Origin: Acidobacteriota bacterium
Lineage (GTDB): Bacteria; Acidobacteriota; Vicinamibacteria; Fen-336
Assembly (NCBI GenBank): GCA_011526565.1
Contig: WYBL01000152.1
Location: 1-64,000 of the forward strand
Direction of reading: 5' to 3'
DNA: 64,000 nt
Shown here: positions 53,515 to 62,040 of the stretch, in pieces
How positions within the stretch are numbered: position 1 is the first letter of the stretch
Layout: every line of letters begins with the position of its first letter
The notes under the pieces: model-generated
What the model was told of the DNA's origin: nothing
The model's database searches: none
Seen by the model: the letters and a program-made list of their open reading frames with translations, nothing else
Program-made: the position numbers and the translations under genes

Positions 53515-54785
53515 ACGACTTCACCCCGGGCTCGCTGGAGCGGCTGGAGCCCGCGGAGCGCGCCGAGCGGCAGGCGATGCAGCTCGGCGTCACGTTCGAC
53601 CATGCCGTTCGCGGCGGCTTCTACGGCGCGAAGCTCGCGGGAATCGAGCGCCCGCGCGGCCTCGAGGACCTGGCGCGGCTACCGCTCACGACCAAGGCCG
53701 AGCTGATCGCCGACCAGGCCGCGCAGCCCCCGTTCGGCAGCGTGGGCACCGAGTCGCTGGCCCGCTACACGCGCTACTGCCAGACCTCGTCGACGACCGG
53801 CGACCCGCTGCGGGTGCTCGACACCAACGAGAGCTGGGCGTGGATGCTCGAGTGCTGGTACGACGTGTTCCGCGCGGCCCACGTGGGTGCCAGCGATCGC
53901 ATCTTCTTCCCGTTCTCGTTCGGCCCCTTCCTCGGCTTCTGGACCGCGTTCGAGGCCGGCGCCCGCCTCGGCGCGCTGTGCGTGCCGGGCGGCGGGCTCG
54001 GCTCGCGGATGCGGCTGCACCTGATCGAACGCCTCGGGGCGACCGCCATCTGTTGCACCCCGACCTACGCGCTTCACCTCGCGGAAGCGCACGACGGGGC
54101 GCGGCCGCTGGCGGAGAGCAGCGTCCGCGTGGTGATCGTGGCGGGCGAGCCCGGCGGCAGCATCCCAGCCACCCGCGAGCGCATCGAGCGCACCTGGGGC
54201 GCGCGGGTCATCGACCACCACGGCCTGACGGAGCTGGGGCCGATGTCCTTCGAGTGCTGGGAGGCGCCAGGCTTCCTGCACCTCAACGAGGAGCACTTCC
54301 TGTGCGAGGTGCTGGATCAGGGGACCGGGGCGCCGGTCGAGGACGGGGAGCGCGGCGAGCTGGTGGTGACCACCCTGGGTCGCTTCGCGTGGCCGCTGCT
54401 GCGGTACCGGACCGGCGACCTGGTCGAGAGGGTCGGAGGCGCCTGCGCCTGTGGACGCACCTTCGCGCGGCTGCGCGGCGGCATCCTGGCCCGCGCCGAC
54501 GACATGGTGAACGTGCGCGGCGTCAACGTGTACCCGGCGGCGATCGAGGCCGTCGTGCGCGGGTTCGCGGAGGTCGTCGAGTTCCGCTCGACCGTGACCA
54601 GCGACGGATCGATGCGGGCGCTGGGGATCGAAGTCGAGACGGCGCAGCGGGCCGAAGGGCTGGAGGCGAGGCTGGCCCAGGCGTTGCGCGAGGCGCTCGG
54701 CCTGCAGGTGGGCGTGCACCAGGTGGCGCCTGGAACGCTGCCGCGCTTCGAGATGAAGGCGCGGCGCTTCGTGGTGGAGGGGTGA
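53511..54785 (+). CDS. Phenylacetate-CoA-ligase-like AMP-forming enzyme
   Basis: 424 residues from a GTG at 53511. Resembles PaaK-type ligases: YCQTSSTTGDPLRVLD (P-loop), VIVAGEPGGSIPATR, DHHGLTELGPMSFEC and the C-terminal RYRTGDLVERV, then ILARADDMVNVRGVNVYPAAIEAVV, which is the PaaK C-terminal hallmark. It activates an aromatic acid as an AMP ester and then usually transfers it to CoA. Being in one operon with a chorismate-lyase-like gene, its substrate may be a hydroxybenzoate. Its stop overlaps the next ATG by one base. Confidence 0.87.
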   Translation: MNDFTPGSLERLEPAERAERQAMQLGVTFDHAVRGGFYGAKLAGIERPRGLEDLARLPLTTKAELIADQAAQPPFGSVGTESLARYTRYCQTSSTTGDPLRVLDTNESWAWMLECWYDVFRAAHVGASDRIFFPFSFGPFLGFWTAFEAGARLGALCVPGGGLGSRMRLHLIERLGATAICCTPTYALHLAEAHDGARPLAESSVRVVIVAGEPGGSIPATRERIERTWGARVIDHHGLTELGPMSFECWEAPGFLHLNEEHFLCEVLDQGTGAPVEDGERGELVVTTLGRFAWPLLRYRTGDLVERVGGACACGRTFARLRGGILARADDMVNVRGVNVYPAAIEAVVRGFAEVVEFRSTVTSDGSMRALGIEVETAQRAEGLEARLAQALREALGLQVGVHQVAPGTLPRFEMKARRFVVEG

Positions 54786-56095
54786 TGGAGGGCGGCGTGG
54801 ACGTCGTGGTGATCGGAGGCGGGCCCGCGGGCTCGACGGCGTCGACGCTGATCGCCCAGCGCGGCCACCGGGTGGAGCTGTTCGAGCGCGAGCGCTTCCC
54901 GCGCTTCCACATCGGCGAGTCGCTGATCCCCGAGACGTACTGGGTGCTCGAGCGGCTCGGCATGCTGCCGAAGATGAAGGCGAGCCCGTTCGTGCAGAAG
55001 CACAGCGTGCAGTTCGTCAACGCCGACAACAAGCTCTCGGCCCCCTTCTACTTCTGGGACAACAAGCCGCACGAGTGCTCGCAGACCTGGCAGGTGGTGC
55101 GCTCGCAGTTCGACCAGATGATGCTGGAGAACGCGCGCGAGCACGGCGTCGTCGCCCACGAAGGCGCGCGCGTGCTCGACGTGCTGTTCGACGGCCTTCG
55201 CGCCGTCGGCGTCCGCGTGCGCCTCGAGGACGGAACCGAGCGCGAGGTGCGCGCGAAGGTCGTGGTCGACGCCAGCGGACAGGTCGGCGTGATCCAGAAC
55301 CGGCTGCGGCTGCGGGTGTGGGACCCGATCCTCAACAAGGGCGCGATCTGGACCTACTGGAAGGGCGCCTACCGGGACACGGGGCGCAACGCCGGCGCGA
55401 CGATGGTCCTGCAGACCGCCGACCGCAAAGGCTGGTTCTGGTCGATCCCCCTTCACGACGACGTGACCAGCCTCGGCGTGGTGAAGCCGTTCGACGACCT
55501 GTTCAAGGGCCGCGGGCCCTACGCGCAGGTCTACGAAGAGGAGATCGCGGCCTGCCCGGCGACGGTCGAGCGCACGGCTGGCGCGACGCGCATCACCGGA
55601 TACTTCGCCACCAAGGACTACTCCTACCGGGCGACGCAGGTCTCTGGCGACGGCTGGGTGATGGTCGGCGACGCCTTCGGCTTCCTCGACCCGCTCTACT
55701 CCTCGGGCGTGCTGCTGGCACTCAAGTCGGGCGAGCTGGCGGCTGACGCGATCTGCGAGGGCCTCGCCAGGGGCGACACGTCGAAGGCGCAGCTCGGCCA
55801 CTGGGGCCCGGCCTTCAACGAGGGCGTCGATCGCATGCGGCGCCTCGTGTGCGAGTACTACGCGGGCTTCAGCTTCGGCCAGTTCATGAAGAAGCACCCG
55901 GAGATGCGCGGGACGGTCACCGACCTGCTGATCGGGGATCTCTTCACGGACAAGGTGGACCGGGTGTGGGCGCCGATGGAGGCGATGTACGGCCCGGAGA
56001 AGGCGCCGATTCCGAAGTGGGACCAGGGCACCCCCGTCGACCAGGCCGAGAGCAAGCTCAACGAGCTGCACCTGCCCGAGGGCTTGCGTCCCTAG
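54785..56095 (+). CDS. Flavin-dependent halogenase-like oxidoreductase
   Basis: 436 residues. The FAD-binding motif VVVIGGGPAGSTAST begins near residue 7, followed by RFHIGESLIPETYWVLERLG. GWFWSIPLHDD supplies W-x-W-x-I-P, the motif of FADH2-dependent halogenases. A second flavin motif is GDGWVMVGDAFGFLDPLYSSG. Such enzymes chlorinate or brominate phenols, pyrroles or tryptophan using FADH2 from a reductase. Some relatives of this size are geranylgeranyl-reductase-like or monooxygenases, so the activity is not fixed. It ends the five-gene aromatic operon. Confidence 0.8.
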   Translation: MEGGVDVVVIGGGPAGSTASTLIAQRGHRVELFERERFPRFHIGESLIPETYWVLERLGMLPKMKASPFVQKHSVQFVNADNKLSAPFYFWDNKPHECSQTWQVVRSQFDQMMLENAREHGVVAHEGARVLDVLFDGLRAVGVRVRLEDGTEREVRAKVVVDASGQVGVIQNRLRLRVWDPILNKGAIWTYWKGAYRDTGRNAGATMVLQTADRKGWFWSIPLHDDVTSLGVVKPFDDLFKGRGPYAQVYEEEIAACPATVERTAGATRITGYFATKDYSYRATQVSGDGWVMVGDAFGFLDPLYSSGVLLALKSGELAADAICEGLARGDTSKAQLGHWGPAFNEGVDRMRRLVCEYYAGFSFGQFMKKHPEMRGTVTDLLIGDLFTDKVDRVWAPMEAMYGPEKAPIPKWDQGTPVDQAESKLNELHLPEGLRP

Positions 56096-56297
56096 ATCGG
56101 CGCCCTCCACGCGGGACCGCTCGAGGCCCGCGGACGCCAGCCTCCCGCTCCTGCGACGAGAACCCGCTCGCCCTGCCGCCCGCGGCTCGCCTGCCCCGGG
56201 AGTTCCGCCGGTCCGGCTCGGACCACCCGCGGTCGCCGCTTGTGCCCTGCCGCCTGGCGCGCCTATGCTAGTGCACGATACGGAACAAGCGGTGCAC
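56096..56297. other. Gap between the aromatic and corrinoid operons
   Basis: About 200 bases. The left part is GC-rich with no open frame of note or clear terminator U-tract. The right part holds a promoter-like pair (listed separately) and repeated GTGCAC hexamers at 56271-56276 and 56292-56297, 21 bases apart, which may be regulator sites. Confidence 0.45.
56240..56269 (+). promoter_or_regulatory. Candidate promoter of the corrinoid methyl-transfer operon
   Basis: TTGTGC (56240-56245) and TATGCT (56264-56269) are 18 bases apart. The predicted start near 56276 lies ahead of the ATG at 56298, which favours that start codon over the upstream ATG at 56265 inside the -10 box. Confidence 0.45.
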
Positions 56298-57113
56298 ATG
56301 GTGAAACACGAGACCCGGGCCGGTGCCGCTCCCTATCCGGGGACCCAGGCCGTCGTGCGCGCCCTTCGCCTGTTGAAGGCGGTCGCGGCCGGAAGCGGGC
56401 GGGGCCTGGGGGAGCTGAGCCGGGCGCAGGGCCTCAACAAGACCACCGCCTACCGCCTGCTGACGGCGCTCGAGAGCGAGGGGCTGGTCGCCCGCGATCC
56501 GGGCGAGGCGTGGCGCCTCGGGCCGGAGCTCTTCGCCCTCGGCCGCGGGGCGGGCGGTGCCGCCGACGTCCGCGAGGCCGCCCGGCCCGAGCTCGAGGCG
56601 CTGGCGCGGGAGACCCGCGAGACGGCCAGCCTCGAGGTGCTGGTTGGGCGTGACACGCTGATCGCCGACGAGGTGCAGGGCGGATACGTGATCGGAACGG
56701 CGCCGGCGGCGGGCACGCGCTGGCCCGCGCACGCGACCTCGACCGGCAAGGCGATCCTGGCCTTCGCCGACCCCGGCTCGCTGGAGGCGTTCCTGGCCGG
56801 GCCGCTGGCGCGGCACACGCCGCGCACGCTGGCCTCGGCGGGCGCGCTGCGCCGCGAGCTGCGCAAGGTGAAGGAGCGCGGCTGGGCCACCACGCACGAA
56901 GAGCTGGAAGCCGGATACGTGGCCGTGGCCGCGCCGGTGTGCGACGCCGCAGGGCGAGTCGTCGCGGCCGTCAGCGTTGGCGGGCCGCGAACCCGACTCA
57001 ACGCCTCCACCCTCAACCGTATCGCCCGGCGGCTGGTCGCCGCCGCGGCCGAGATCTCGTTCCGCCTGGGGCACCGGCCCCCGGCTTCATCCCGGAAGAA
57101 GGCACGCACATGA
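56298..57113 (+). CDS. IclR-family transcriptional regulator
   Basis: 271 residues from the ATG at 56298 (282 if the ATG at 56265 were used). Winged helix: AVVRALRLLKAVAAG, LGELSRAQGLNKTTAYRLLTALESEGLV. The C-terminal ligand domain (about 90-260) has SLEVLVGRDTLIADEVQG, HATSTGKAILAF and GWATTHEELEAGYVAVAAPV, the usual IclR effector pocket. As the first gene of the cluster it probably senses the quaternary amine or a product. Overlaps the next gene by ATGA. Confidence 0.92.
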   Translation: MVKHETRAGAAPYPGTQAVVRALRLLKAVAAGSGRGLGELSRAQGLNKTTAYRLLTALESEGLVARDPGEAWRLGPELFALGRGAGGAADVREAARPELEALARETRETASLEVLVGRDTLIADEVQGGYVIGTAPAAGTRWPAHATSTGKAILAFADPGSLEAFLAGPLARHTPRTLASAGALRRELRKVKERGWATTHEELEAGYVAVAAPVCDAAGRVVAAVSVGGPRTRLNASTLNRIARRLVAAAAEISFRLGHRPPASSRKKART

Positions 57114-58267
57114 AGAAGGCAATCATCCTCGGCGGCGGCATGATCGGTTCGGCGATGGCGCAGGACCTGAAGCGCAGCGGCGCACTCGACGCCACCCTCG
57201 CCGACGTCCGCCAGGACACGGTCGAGCGGCTGAAGGAGCAGGGCATCGCCGCGGTCAGGGCCGACGTCGGCAGCCCGGCCGCCGTGAAGGAGCTGGTCGC
57301 CGGCTACGACCTGGTGCTCGGCGCGCTGCCGTCCGTGCTGGGCCTGCAGACGCTGCAGGCGGTGATCGAGGCGGGCAAGGACTACGTCGACATCAGCTTC
57401 ATGCCCGAGGACGCGCTGGTCCACGACGCGCTGGCCCGCCAGAAGGGCGTCACCGCCGTCGTCGACTGCGGCGTCTCGCCCGGCACCAGCAACCTGATGA
57501 TCGGCCACGGCGCCCGCGTGCTGGACAAGGTCGAGCGCGCCGAGATCCTGGTCGGCGGGCTGCCCAAGGAGCGCCGCTGGCCGTTCGAGTACAAGGCCGG
57601 CTTCGCGCCCCACGACGTGATCGAGGAGTACGTGCGCCCCGCCCGCATCGTCGAGCACGGGCGGATGGTGGTGAAGGAGGCGCTGTCCGAGCCGGAGCTG
57701 ATCGACTTCCCGGGCGTCGGCACGCTGGAGGCCTTCAACACCGACGGCCTGCGCAGCCTGGTCCACACGGTCGAGGCGCCGTTCATGCGCGAGAAGACGC
57801 TGCGCTACCCGGGCCACATCGCGCTGATGCGGGCGCTGCGCGAGACCGGCTTCTTCTCCAAGGAGCCGATCACGGTCGGCGGCGCCACCGTGCGCCCGCT
57901 CGACGTGACCGCGGCGCTGATGTTCCCGCGCTGGACGTTCGAGCCGGGCGAAGCCGACGTCACCGTGATGCGGGTGTTCGTCGAGGGCGTGCGCCGCGGC
58001 GAGCGGGTGCGGCTGTCCTGGGACCTCTACGACGAGTACGACGCGGCGACCGGCCTGCGCAGCATGTCGCGCACGACCGCGTTCCCGGCGACGATCGTGG
58101 CCGCGATGGTGGCCGAGGGCCGCTACCGCAATCCCGGGGTCAACCCGCCCGAGCGGCTGGGCCGCGACGGCGGGCTGCTCGAGCCGGTGATCGCGGGCCT
58201 CGCCGAGCGCGGCGTGCGCGTCCGCTTCGAGGAGAAGGTGCTCGGCCCGGCGGAGCCCGCGCGCTGA
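57110..58267 (+). CDS. Saccharopine-dehydrogenase-family oxidoreductase
   Basis: 385 residues. Rossmann motif KKAIILGGGMIGSAMAQDL at the N-terminus, then GYDLVLGALPSVLGLQTLQA and DCGVSPGTSNLMIGHG, and the C-terminal AFNTDGLRSLVHTV region. Family members are lysine, saccharopine or carboxynorspermidine dehydrogenases acting on amino-acid-like C-N bonds with NAD(P). Placed between the regulator and an MttB-like methyltransferase, it could oxidise the demethylated amine product. Tight ATGA upstream and TGATG-type junction downstream (58267). Confidence 0.88.
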   Translation: MKKAIILGGGMIGSAMAQDLKRSGALDATLADVRQDTVERLKEQGIAAVRADVGSPAAVKELVAGYDLVLGALPSVLGLQTLQAVIEAGKDYVDISFMPEDALVHDALARQKGVTAVVDCGVSPGTSNLMIGHGARVLDKVERAEILVGGLPKERRWPFEYKAGFAPHDVIEEYVRPARIVEHGRMVVKEALSEPELIDFPGVGTLEAFNTDGLRSLVHTVEAPFMREKTLRYPGHIALMRALRETGFFSKEPITVGGATVRPLDVTAALMFPRWTFEPGEADVTVMRVFVEGVRRGERVRLSWDLYDEYDAATGLRSMSRTTAFPATIVAAMVAEGRYRNPGVNPPERLGRDGGLLEPVIAGLAERGVRVRFEEKVLGPAEPAR

Positions 58268-59724
58268 TGCGGCCGCGGCTGCAGGTCCTCGACGACGCCC
58301 TGGTCGGGCGGATCGTCGACGAGGCCCTGTCCGTGCTCGAGAAGCAGGGCGTGCTGATCGAGGACGAAGCCGCGCGCGCGAAGCTCGCCGAGCGGGGCGT
58401 GGTGGCGGACCCGGAGGATCACCGGGTCCGCTTCCCGCGCGCGGTCGTCGAGCAGGCGCTGAAGACGGCGCCGTCGTCGCTCACCCTCCACGACCGCGAC
58501 GGCGCGGAGGCCGCGGTGCTGGCCGGCGACGAGGTCCACTTCGTGCCCGCGTCTTCGGCGCTGCGCGTGCTCGACCGCCGCACGCAGCAGCCGCGCGAAG
58601 CCGACAGCCGCGACTTCGTCGAGTACGTGAAGCTGGCCGACGGGCTCAAGAACATCTCGTACCTGTCGACGGCGTTCATCCCCAAGGACGTGCCGGCCGA
58701 CGTCGCCGACGCCTGGCGGCTGTATCTGGTGCTCGCCCACTCGAAGCGGCCGATCGTGTCGGGCGCATTCACAGCGTACGGGGTGCCGCGGATGGCCGAG
58801 CTGATGCTCCGCTTCCGGTCCTCGCGCGAGGACCTGGCGGCGCGGCCGATGGCGCTGTTCACCTGCTGCCCGAACACGCCGCTGCGCTGGGGCGAAGACC
58901 CGATCGCCAACCTGATCGACTGCGCGGAGTGGGGCGTGCCGGTCGAGATCGTGCCGGTGCTGCTGCTCGGCATGATCTCGCCCGCGACCACGGTCGGCGC
59001 GCTGGTGCTGCACACGGCCGAGGTGCTGTCGGGTCTGACCGTCGCCCAGCTCGTCCGGCCGGGCACGCCCGTCGTGTTCGGCGGCGCGCCCGCCTCGTTC
59101 CACATGCAGCTCATGACCAACCCGATGACCGCGGTCGAGGCGCTGCAGGTGTACTGCGGCTACGCCCAGGTGGCCAAGCACCTGAAGCTGCCGTGCCAGG
59201 CCTACATGGCGCTGTCCGACTCCAAGTTCAACGACCCGCAGGCCGGGATGGAGACGGGCGTCGGCGCGTTCCTGGCGGCGGCAGCCGGCATCAACTCGGT
59301 GTCGGGGCCGGGCATGCTCGAGTACGTCAACTGCTTCAGCCTCGAGAAGCTGGTGTTCGACGACGAGATCGTCGCCCACGCGCGGCGCTTCGTGCGGCCG
59401 ATCGAGGTCCGCGGCGACCTGCCCGCCGGCGAACTGATGGAGGAACTGGTGCGCGACAAGCACCTGCTGACCTCCGAGCACACGCTCGAGCACTGGCCCG
59501 CCGAGCTGTACCTGCCGGGGCCGATGGTCGACCGCACCAACTGGGACCAGTGGGAGGCGCAGGGCAGCAAGGACTGGCGGTCCCGCGCCAACGAGGCGAT
59601 CGACGAGACGCTGGCGGCGTACGAGGTCCCGCCGCTGCCGGCGGCGGACCACGCCGACATCCGCGCGATGTTCGAGAAGACCGCGCTGGAGCCCGGCCTC
59701 GTCCTGCCCGAGATCGGGGCGTAG
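58267..59724 (+). CDS. Trimethylamine-methyltransferase-family protein (non-pyrrolysine MttB homologue)
   Basis: 485 residues, the family length, with no in-frame amber codon, so it is of the pyrrolysine-free type (like MtgB, which demethylates glycine betaine). Hallmarks: ISYLSTAFIPKDVPADVADAW, LFTCCPNTPLRWGEDP, MISPATTVGALVLHTAEVLSG and a C-terminal LLTSEHTLEHWPAELYLPG. It would pass a methyl group from a quaternary amine to the corrinoid protein encoded next. The substrate cannot be read from sequence; betaine, proline betaine, carnitine or butyrobetaine are candidates. Confidence 0.9.
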   Translation: MRPRLQVLDDALVGRIVDEALSVLEKQGVLIEDEAARAKLAERGVVADPEDHRVRFPRAVVEQALKTAPSSLTLHDRDGAEAAVLAGDEVHFVPASSALRVLDRRTQQPREADSRDFVEYVKLADGLKNISYLSTAFIPKDVPADVADAWRLYLVLAHSKRPIVSGAFTAYGVPRMAELMLRFRSSREDLAARPMALFTCCPNTPLRWGEDPIANLIDCAEWGVPVEIVPVLLLGMISPATTVGALVLHTAEVLSGLTVAQLVRPGTPVVFGGAPASFHMQLMTNPMTAVEALQVYCGYAQVAKHLKLPCQAYMALSDSKFNDPQAGMETGVGAFLAAAAGINSVSGPGMLEYVNCFSLEKLVFDDEIVAHARRFVRPIEVRGDLPAGELMEELVRDKHLLTSEHTLEHWPAELYLPGPMVDRTNWDQWEAQGSKDWRSRANEAIDETLAAYEVPPLPAADHADIRAMFEKTALEPGLVLPEIGA

Positions 59725-59728
59725 GCCG

Positions 59729-60403
59729 ATGGCGATCGACTGGGCGCTGATGAACCAGTTGCTCTTCGAGGGCAGGCACGAGCCGGTGAAGCAGATGACG
59801 GAGCAGGCGCTGGCCGAGGGCCACTCCCCGATGGAGGTCCTCGACGAGGGCCTGATCGGCGGCATGCGCGTGGTGGGCGAGGACTTCCGCCACAACCGCA
59901 TCTTCGTGCCCGAGGTGCTGCTGGCGGCGCGCGCGATGAAGGCCGGGATGGCGGTGCTGAAGCCGCTGCTGACCGAGCGCAGGGGCGGCGGCGCCACCTC
60001 GGTGACGATCGTGATGGGCACCGTCAAGGGCGACCTCCACGACATCGGCAAGAACCTGGTCGGGATGATGGCGGAGGGCGCCGGCTTCACGGTGGTCGAC
60101 CTCGGCACCGACACCTCCGCCGAGCGCTTCATCGAGGCGGTCCGCCAGCACGACGCGAAGATCCTCGGCATGAGCGCGCTGCTGACGACGACGATGGTCT
60201 ACATGAAGACCGTCGTGCAGAAGGTGAAGGAGGCGGGCCTCGACGACGTCAAGATCTGCATCGGCGGCGCGCCGACGAGCCCGGAGTGGGCGCGCGAGAT
60301 CGGGGCCGACGGCCACGCGGCCGACGCGGCCAGCGCGGTGGCGCTGTTCAAGCGCCTGCTCGGGATCGGCGAAGAGGCCGCGGCGGAGGCGGGCGCGCGG
60401 TGA
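59729..60403 (+). CDS. Cognate corrinoid protein
   Basis: 224 residues. The helical N-terminal cap (GLIGGMRVVGEDFRHNRIFVPEVLLAARAMKAG) precedes the cobalamin-binding Rossmann domain with TVKGDLHDIGKNLV, where His 104 is the lower axial ligand of D-x-H-x-x-G, then MSALLTTTM and ICIGGAPTS. It shuttles methyl groups from the MttB-like enzyme to an acceptor methyltransferase. It lies four bases after the methyltransferase gene and overlaps the next gene by GTGA. Confidence 0.94.
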   Translation: MAIDWALMNQLLFEGRHEPVKQMTEQALAEGHSPMEVLDEGLIGGMRVVGEDFRHNRIFVPEVLLAARAMKAGMAVLKPLLTERRGGGATSVTIVMGTVKGDLHDIGKNLVGMMAEGAGFTVVDLGTDTSAERFIEAVRQHDAKILGMSALLTTTMVYMKTVVQKVKEAGLDDVKICIGGAPTSPEWAREIGADGHAADAASAVALFKRLLGIGEEAAAEAGAR

Positions 60404-62040
60404 ACGCAGGCGCCCTGCGGGTCGCGATCGACGGCCACGTCGCCGCGGCCGGCCGCGGGCAGAGCCTGTTCGAGTGCGCCGAGGCGCTCGGCGTGCGGGT
60501 GCCCACGTCGTGCGTGAAGCAGGGCAAGTGCCGCGAGTGCCTGGTCGAGGTGGAGGCCGGGGCAGAGCTGCTGAGCCCGCCCGCGCCGCAGGAGTTGCAT
60601 CTCGGCGGGCGCTTCCGCCTGTCGTGCCGGGCGCGGGTCGCGGCCGAGGCCGGCGAGATCCGCTGCCACACGCTGCGCCGCGGCACGCTGCGGGTCGAGA
60701 CCGGGAGCCGGGGGCTCGAGGCGGCCTTCCCGCTCGAGCCCGCGGTGACGCGCGACGGCGAGCGCGTGCTGCTCGACGGGGCGGAGATCGCCCGCGGGAC
60801 GGGGCCGCTGCTGGGGCTCGCGATCGACGTCGGCACGACGACGGTGGCGCTGCGCCTGCACGACGTCGAGACCTCTGCGCGGCTCGCCACCCAGTCCTTC
60901 GAGAACCCGCAGCGCTTCGGCGGCTCCGAGGTGATGGCCCGCATCCGCTACGACGGGGAGCACCCGGGGCGGCTGCTGCAGCGCACGCTGCTCGGCTACC
61001 TCGGCCGCGCGATCGAGGCGCTGCCGTGCGACCCGCGGCGGATCTTCGAGATCGTGGTCGCCGGCAACCCGACGATGCGCGACCTCTTCTTCGGCCTCGA
61101 CGTGTCGCCGATCGGAGTGCTGCCGTACCACTCGCGGACCGAAGAGGAGTTCCGCGCGGGGCAGCGCGCCTCGACCGCGCTGGAGCGGCCCGCGCGGCGG
61201 CTGCGGCTGCCCGTGCACCCCGAGGCGCGGGTCCGGGGGCTGCCGCTGATCGGCAGCCACGTGGGCGCCGACGCGGCGGCGGTCCTGCTGGCCACGGGGA
61301 TCGCCGAGCGCGACGGGCTGGCCGCCGTGCTCGACATCGGCACCAACACCGAGGTGATCGTCGGCCACCGCGGGCGGCTGCTGGCCGCCTCGTGCCCGGC
61401 GGGGCCGGCGTTCGAGGGCGGCGGCGTGGCCTGCGGGATGCCGGCGCTCGACGGCGCGATCGAGCGTGTCGCGATCCGCGGCGACGGCTCGTTCGCGCTC
61501 GAGGTCGTGGGCGGCGGCGATCCAGTCGGCATCTGCGGGTCAGGACTCGTCGACCTGCTGTCGGAGCTGCTGCGCACCGGGCGCATGAACGCGCAGGGCC
61601 GGCTGGAGCACGACGAGGCTCCGGTGCGCCTCGCCGGCGACGTGTTCGTGACCGAGGCGGACGTCAACGAGCTGGCCCAGGCCAAGGGCGCGAACGTCGC
61701 GGGGCTGCGGCTGGTGCTCGAGCAGTTCGGCGCGGGCCTCGACGACCTCGAGACGCTGTTCCTGGCCGGCGGCTTCGCCCGCCATCTCGACGCCGCCGCG
61801 GCGATGCGGATCGGGCTGCTGCCGACGCTCCCGCCGGGGCGGGTGAAGCAGGTGGGCAACGCCGCCCTCGAGGGCGCGTCGCAGGCGCTCCTCTCCGTCT
61901 CCCGCCGAGGCTTCCTGGAGGAGGTCGTGAAGCGCGTCGAGCACGTGCGGCTCGAAGCGCAGCCGGGCTTCTTCGACGCCTTCGTCGACGGCTGCCAGTT
62001 CGAGCCCTGGGGCCGGGTGGCCGCGGAGAGTCCGGCGTGA
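60400..62040 (+). CDS. ASKHA-type corrinoid activation protein with [2Fe-2S] domain (RACo/RamA-like)
   Basis: 546 residues from a GTG. The N-terminal ferredoxin-like domain has Cys 38, 44, 47 and 76 (C-x5-C-x2-C-x28-C). The ASKHA ATPase core begins GLAIDVGTTTVAL and includes VVAGNPTMRDLFFG, LIGSHVGADAAA, DIGTNTEVIVG, CGSGLVDLLSE and LFLAGGFARHLD. Such proteins use ATP to reduce inactive Co(II)-corrinoid to Co(I). The stop overlaps the next start by GTGA. This enzyme together with the preceding two genes completes the methyl-transfer core. Confidence 0.94.
   Translation: MNAGALRVAIDGHVAAAGRGQSLFECAEALGVRVPTSCVKQGKCRECLVEVEAGAELLSPPAPQELHLGGRFRLSCRARVAAEAGEIRCHTLRRGTLRVETGSRGLEAAFPLEPAVTRDGERVLLDGAEIARGTGPLLGLAIDVGTTTVALRLHDVETSARLATQSFENPQRFGGSEVMARIRYDGEHPGRLLQRTLLGYLGRAIEALPCDPRRIFEIVVAGNPTMRDLFFGLDVSPIGVLPYHSRTEEEFRAGQRASTALERPARRLRLPVHPEARVRGLPLIGSHVGADAAAVLLATGIAERDGLAAVLDIGTNTEVIVGHRGRLLAASCPAGPAFEGGGVACGMPALDGAIERVAIRGDGSFALEVVGGGDPVGICGSGLVDLLSELLRTGRMNAQGRLEHDEAPVRLAGDVFVTEADVNELAQAKGANVAGLRLVLEQFGAGLDDLETLFLAGGFARHLDAAAAMRIGLLPTLPPGRVKQVGNAALEGASQALLSVSRRGFLEEVVKRVEHVRLEAQPGFFDAFVDGCQFEPWGRVAAESPA

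Noticed and set aside
58267-59724. Pyrrolysine-dependent MttB
   Set aside because: No in-frame TAG interrupts the frame, and no pyl genes are seen, so it is of the non-pyrrolysine class.
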